The position numbers and the translations under genes are program-made. The notes beneath the pieces are model-generated. The model saw nothing but the letters and a program-made list of their open reading frames with translations. It did no database searches and was not told the DNA's origin. DNA of 64,000 bases, taken from positions 59,604,501 to 59,668,500 of the forward strand of contig NC_092339.1 in the NCBI RefSeq assembly GCF_046630445.1, in the 5' to 3' direction. Below are positions 60,291-64,000 of this stretch, in pieces; the first letter of the stretch is position 1; every line of letters starts with the position of its first letter. Source of the stretch: Rutidosis leptorrhynchoides. Taxonomy: Eukaryota > Streptophyta > Magnoliopsida > Asterales > Asteraceae.

Positions 60291-61470
60291 TAGACACAAG
60301 TAATCGAAACTACATTATATGGTTGAATGATCGAAATCGAATATGCCCCTTTTTATTAAGTCTGGTAATCTAAGAATTAGGGAACATACACCCTAATTGA
60401 CGCGAACTCTAAAGATAGATCTATCGGGCTCAACAAGCCCCATCCAAAGTACCGGATGCTTTAGTACTTCGAAATTTATATCATGTCCGAAGGAGGATCC
60501 CAGAATGATGGGGATATTCTTATATGCATATTGTGAATGTCGGTTACCAGGTGTTCAATCCATATGAATGATTATTTTTGTCTCTATGCATGGGACGTAT
60601 ATTTATGAGAAATGAAAATCTTGTGGTCTATTAAAATGATGGAAATGATTATTTATGTTAAACTAATGAACTCACCAACCTTTTGGTTGACACTTGAAAG
60701 CATGTTTATTCTCAGATACGAAAGAAATCTTCCACTGTGCATTTGCTCATTTTAGAGATATTACTTGGAGTCATTCATGACATATTTCAAAAGACGTTGC
60801 ATTCGAGTCATTGAGTTCATCAAGAATATTATCAAGTCATTTATAGTTTAGATATATTATGAAATGGTATGCATGCCTGTCAACTTACAATGAGATGGAA
60901 GTTTGTCTTTTGAAAACGAATGCAATGTTTGTAAAATGTATCATATAGAGGTCAAGTACTTCGCGATGTAATCAACTGTTGTGAATCGTTTATAATCGAT
61001 GTGGACTTCGTCCGGATGGATTAGGACGGGTCTTCACAGTTGGTATCAGAGCGGTGGTCTTAGCGAACCAGGTCTGCATTAGTGTGTATAACTGATAAGT
61101 CGTTAGGATGCATTGGTGAGTCTGGACTTCGACCGTGTCTGCATGTCAAAAGTTTTGCTTATCATTTCTAGTCGAAAATCATCTGATTATCATCCTTACA
61201 AAATCACTTGCTTATCATTCTTAGTCTAGACACATTTTACTGCTTTGATTGCATGAATAGTGTATAGACAAATTCATATCTTAGCGTATCTGCTAATCCA
61301 TATCTTAGCGTATCTGTTATTGTTACCTTTGCCTGACAGCATCCGTAGATTTCTCAGTAACTTATGGGATTTTAGTATTATATATGCATATGTAAATTAT
61401 GTATTGTAGAGTACTAATCTATATCCTATAATCTATTTCTTATTAAAAATCCTTCGTCTGATCGTACGAG

Positions 61471-61593
61471 ATGAATCCCTCAACCATTTCAAGTCCTTCA
61501 GATTCCGATAGCTATTCCGATAGTTATTCCGACAACTATTCCGATATGAATTTTCACTCGAACTCCGAAAGCAGTGTAACCGGAATGGAGTAA
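61471..61593 (+). CDS. Ser/Asp-rich small ORF in family C leader
   Basis: A 40-aa frame beginning MNPSTISSPSDSDSYSDSY, with tandem SDSYSDNY units encoded by TATTCCGATAG repeats. It holds the same position, about 430 bp after the LTR, as the acidic ORF of family A (about 210 bp after its LTR) and has a similar acidic, low-complexity character. It may be only the start of a longer decayed gene. Confidence 0.35.
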   Translation: MNPSTISSPSDSDSYSDSYSDNYSDMNFHSNSESSVTGME

Positions 61594-61643
61594 CCAATCA
61601 GCCATCCCTAATTCATCTGATGGGTTCGTAGTCGATTTAATCG

Positions 61644-61937
61644 ATGGAGACGAGAAAAGGCGATCCTTTCCACCCACCAACCTGCACTCTTGGCAAAGAA
61701 CCTGAAGCACTTACCGACGAAGCTATTCGAAACACCAATTTTAGCCTCATTTCCAGAGTATCTCGTCACGACTATATACTATCTCAAATCCTAGATCTTA
61801 TTCATTCGCTCGTTCTGACCAACAATCGTCCCGGAGTAATACAAGAAGTCAATGAACTTCGCGCTCGAGTAATCAATTTGGAGAATATGGTGCAAAACGT
61901 ACCAGCTTCAACAACATCATCTGCATCAACAGTATAA
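61644..61937 (+). CDS. 97-aa coiled-coil-like ORF in family C leader
   Basis: The C-terminal half (VIQEVNELRARVINLENMVQ) has heptad-like spacing of V/L and charged residues, as in a short coiled coil. No known domain. It could be part of an extra ORF of the element, or chance. Confidence 0.35.
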   Translation: METRKGDPFHPPTCTLGKEPEALTDEAIRNTNFSLISRVSRHDYILSQILDLIHSLVLTNNRPGVIQEVNELRARVINLENMVQNVPASTTSSASTV

Positions 61938-62236
61938 CCAAGAACATAAGTTTCAACATTACATGCTCATCATCTCATTCTGTACCTCGAGTATAATCAT
62001 CGTTCTACGAATCATTCTACATTATTTATCTTCGTACGACATGACGATTATGTAATCTCTAATGTTCTAGAAATTATATATTCTTGTACTAACGATAAAT
62101 CAAATGAGATTAATATTATATTAACTCACTAAATCCATGATTACATCTGAAGAAAAATATATATGGAAGTATATTTTCATAAAGATGGTAATTAAAAATT
62201 CTTTTGTACAAACTGTTAATGGTGAAAATATTTTAA

Positions 62237-62253
62237 CGGGTAGGTAATACCCG
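62237..62253 (+). promoter_or_regulatory. CGGGTAGGTAATACCCG motif, family C
   Basis: A variant of the palindrome at 9871-9887 in family A, with the same TTAA in front. In both families it lies downstream of the extra-ORF region. Confidence 0.5.
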
Positions 62254-64000
62254 AGGAATATTTAGATTTCATATTAACATGTTAGACTGTACGTTCTTCG
62301 AATATGATTCAACGGTCATTTACTATCCTATTTACATCCACAGTTATACGAATCCGTTCACCACAAAATAACCATTTTCATTCAATTTCATATTTGGATT
62401 TTGACATACCAGAATCCAACAAGTGGCATAATGAAGAAAACATTTGACAAAAATAAAATTTGTTAGAAACAAACAAATTAACTATGAGAAATTTTGTTAA
62501 GAATCCACGCTAACAAAATCCTAGCTAACTGTTCCTAACTAACTGATTACATTTTATTTATCGCAATTTAATTATCGCAATTTTAATTCTCGCAATTTTA
62601 TTTATCGTCATTTAATTTCTGTTATTTACTATACGCACTTTATTTATCGTCATTTAATTTCAGTTATTTATTTTACGCACTTTAAATATCAGGACACGTA
62701 TACAAGGTTTTGACACATCATATCGACGCATCTATATATATTATTTGGAATAACCATAGACACTCTATATGCAGTAATGATCGAGTTCTCTATACAGGGT
62801 TGAGGTTGATTCTATAATAATATATATAATTTGAGTTGTGATCGAGTCTGAGACATGTACACGGGTCACGATACGTATTAATTAAATTCGAATATTATAT
62901 ATTAAACTATATATGAATTATTGGACTGTTAACTGTGGACTATCGACTGTGGACTAATAATATTGGACAAATTAAAATGAATTAAAATATTGATTATAAC
63001 ATATGAAACTAAACAATTCTTCAAGTTTGCCACTTGATTTCATCTTAAACCTCATTGTATCTTGACGATTACAATCTACATTCAAACCTTTCATGATTCT
63101 TAAAAACACCTCAATCGAGAGGATGAACCAACCGCACTTCATCTATGGAAGAAAAGATTGATGCATATAGTTATGCACCTAAAAACACTCAGAATCTGTG
63201 TAAACGTTTAACACGTGTCTGTTCTAGCTCCTTTGACATTGTTATTACCAAAAATAACATCTCAACTCTTTTTTTCCAATTAGCCAATTTTGTCACAGCT
63301 CCAGCAAGTCAACTTCGACTTTCCATTCGAATTAGCCTTATTATAACCTCGACATATAAGTTTGCCTGTCGTCATTGTTACCGGAGAACCGTTTATATTT
63401 CACCACATTAACAGTAAAATTACCAGCAACTTCAATGAATTTGGACTTTCCGAAAAATCATTATATTCATTTGAACCTCATTTTGTATTCATCTATACCC
63501 TGTAACAATAATTGCCATACCAATTACTGAGAATCAGCAATCAGTATTTCGAATCTCGTAGCATTTCTACATTAATAGTAATATGTATACATATAACAAT
63601 AATCTCCTAGAATTACGATCTTCAATTCTAAAATTTTGAAAAGGCACCCAGTTTGCGAATCGATACTCTAAATGTTGAAAAAGCTGAATGAAGCAGCCGA
63701 AACTGTAGGCAACCGTAAACGACCTTAGTCGTCGGAATTTTGATGATAAAGAATAGTATGTTGGAAAAGCTCAGAAACGTTGGAACTGGAAAACGGATTG
63801 AGCTAACCATGAAGGAGACCAAGGACAAATACAAGGACCATACCCTATATTCAAAGAATCCAGATAATTCTGGACCCGTTGAAATCTTTAGAGAATATCT
63901 TGCTCCAAAGTCATATTAAAATCTTGCGGAAAATCTTTCTCCATCAACCATCGAACTTAGAAATTTCAAAAATATCGTCATCAATATCTTTGATATTTCT

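Larger units (their letters stand above)
61039..64000 (+). mobile_element. Start of the interior of a family C gypsy element (runs off window)
   Basis: The PBS TGGTATCAGAGC is at 61041-61052. Two short non-gag frames and a palindromic motif follow (listed separately). From about 62,260 to 64,000 I recognise no gag or pol motif. Open frames at 63,145-63,411 (+) and 63,628-63,834 (-) have no family likeness. The extra region before gag is therefore at least 2.9 kb, longer than in family A. Confidence 0.65.

Noticed and set aside
63145-63411. 88-aa frame in the family C interior as a possible gag
   Set aside because: No gag motif or zinc knuckle; composition like the surrounding non-coding DNA.

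Overview
The window is nuclear DNA of a flowering plant. It has spliced genes with short introns, long-LTR Ty3/gypsy chromoviruses, plant-type MITEs and a tRNA-derived SINE. An asterid, probably Asteraceae, is my guess from the general look of the LTR families; the sequence does not prove it. Only three ordinary host genes are visible, all on the + strand between about 37.7 and 51.7 kb: the ATP-citrate lyase B subunit (16 coding exons, 608 aa, reads intact) and a tandem pair of GDSL esterase/lipase genes (five exons each, 366 and 368 aa). The rest is mobile DNA, much of it nested.

Left part (1-18.4 kb). A Mutator-like terminal inverted repeat pair (743-935 and 18225-18411, flanked by near-identical A/T-rich direct repeats) encloses a stack of LTR elements: a partial LTR of family B, a piece of family C, then a tandem arrangement of family A (Tekay-like chromovirus). 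In that array a truncated copy (3457-4595) shares its LTR with a full-length copy (4596-18056). The full copy is broken in gag-pol. Between its primer-binding site and gag it carries an acidic repeat protein and an F-box-like gene that looks like a captured host gene.

Middle part (18.4-37 kb). A family D element on the - strand (19751-31829) has lost most of its interior. It was split by a younger element E (20850-29369, target-site duplication CTGAG), which has two 2.74-kb LTRs and a broken gag but no pol (TR-GAG type). The E LTRs carry a 146-bp higher-order repeat. A solo LTR of family B (31876-34029, duplication GTAAA), several MITEs and a SINE with a 17-bp target-site duplication follow.

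Gene island (37.5-51.7 kb). ACLB makes cytosolic acetyl-CoA together with an A subunit that is not in the window. The two GDSL genes share intron positions and each has a GC-AG first intron. Introns host MITEs, a SINE-like tRNA head and a run of 31 G.

Right part (51.9-64 kb). A Mutator-like MITE with a hAT MITE inside abuts a - strand family C LTR. Two tRNA-like heads follow, then a + strand family D LTR interrupted by the 4.66-kb 5' LTR of a family C element. The interior of that element starts at 61039 and runs off the window.

All coordinates, splice sites and repeat comparisons were read by eye. No search or alignment program was run, so family names rest on motif recognition and LTR ages are rough.
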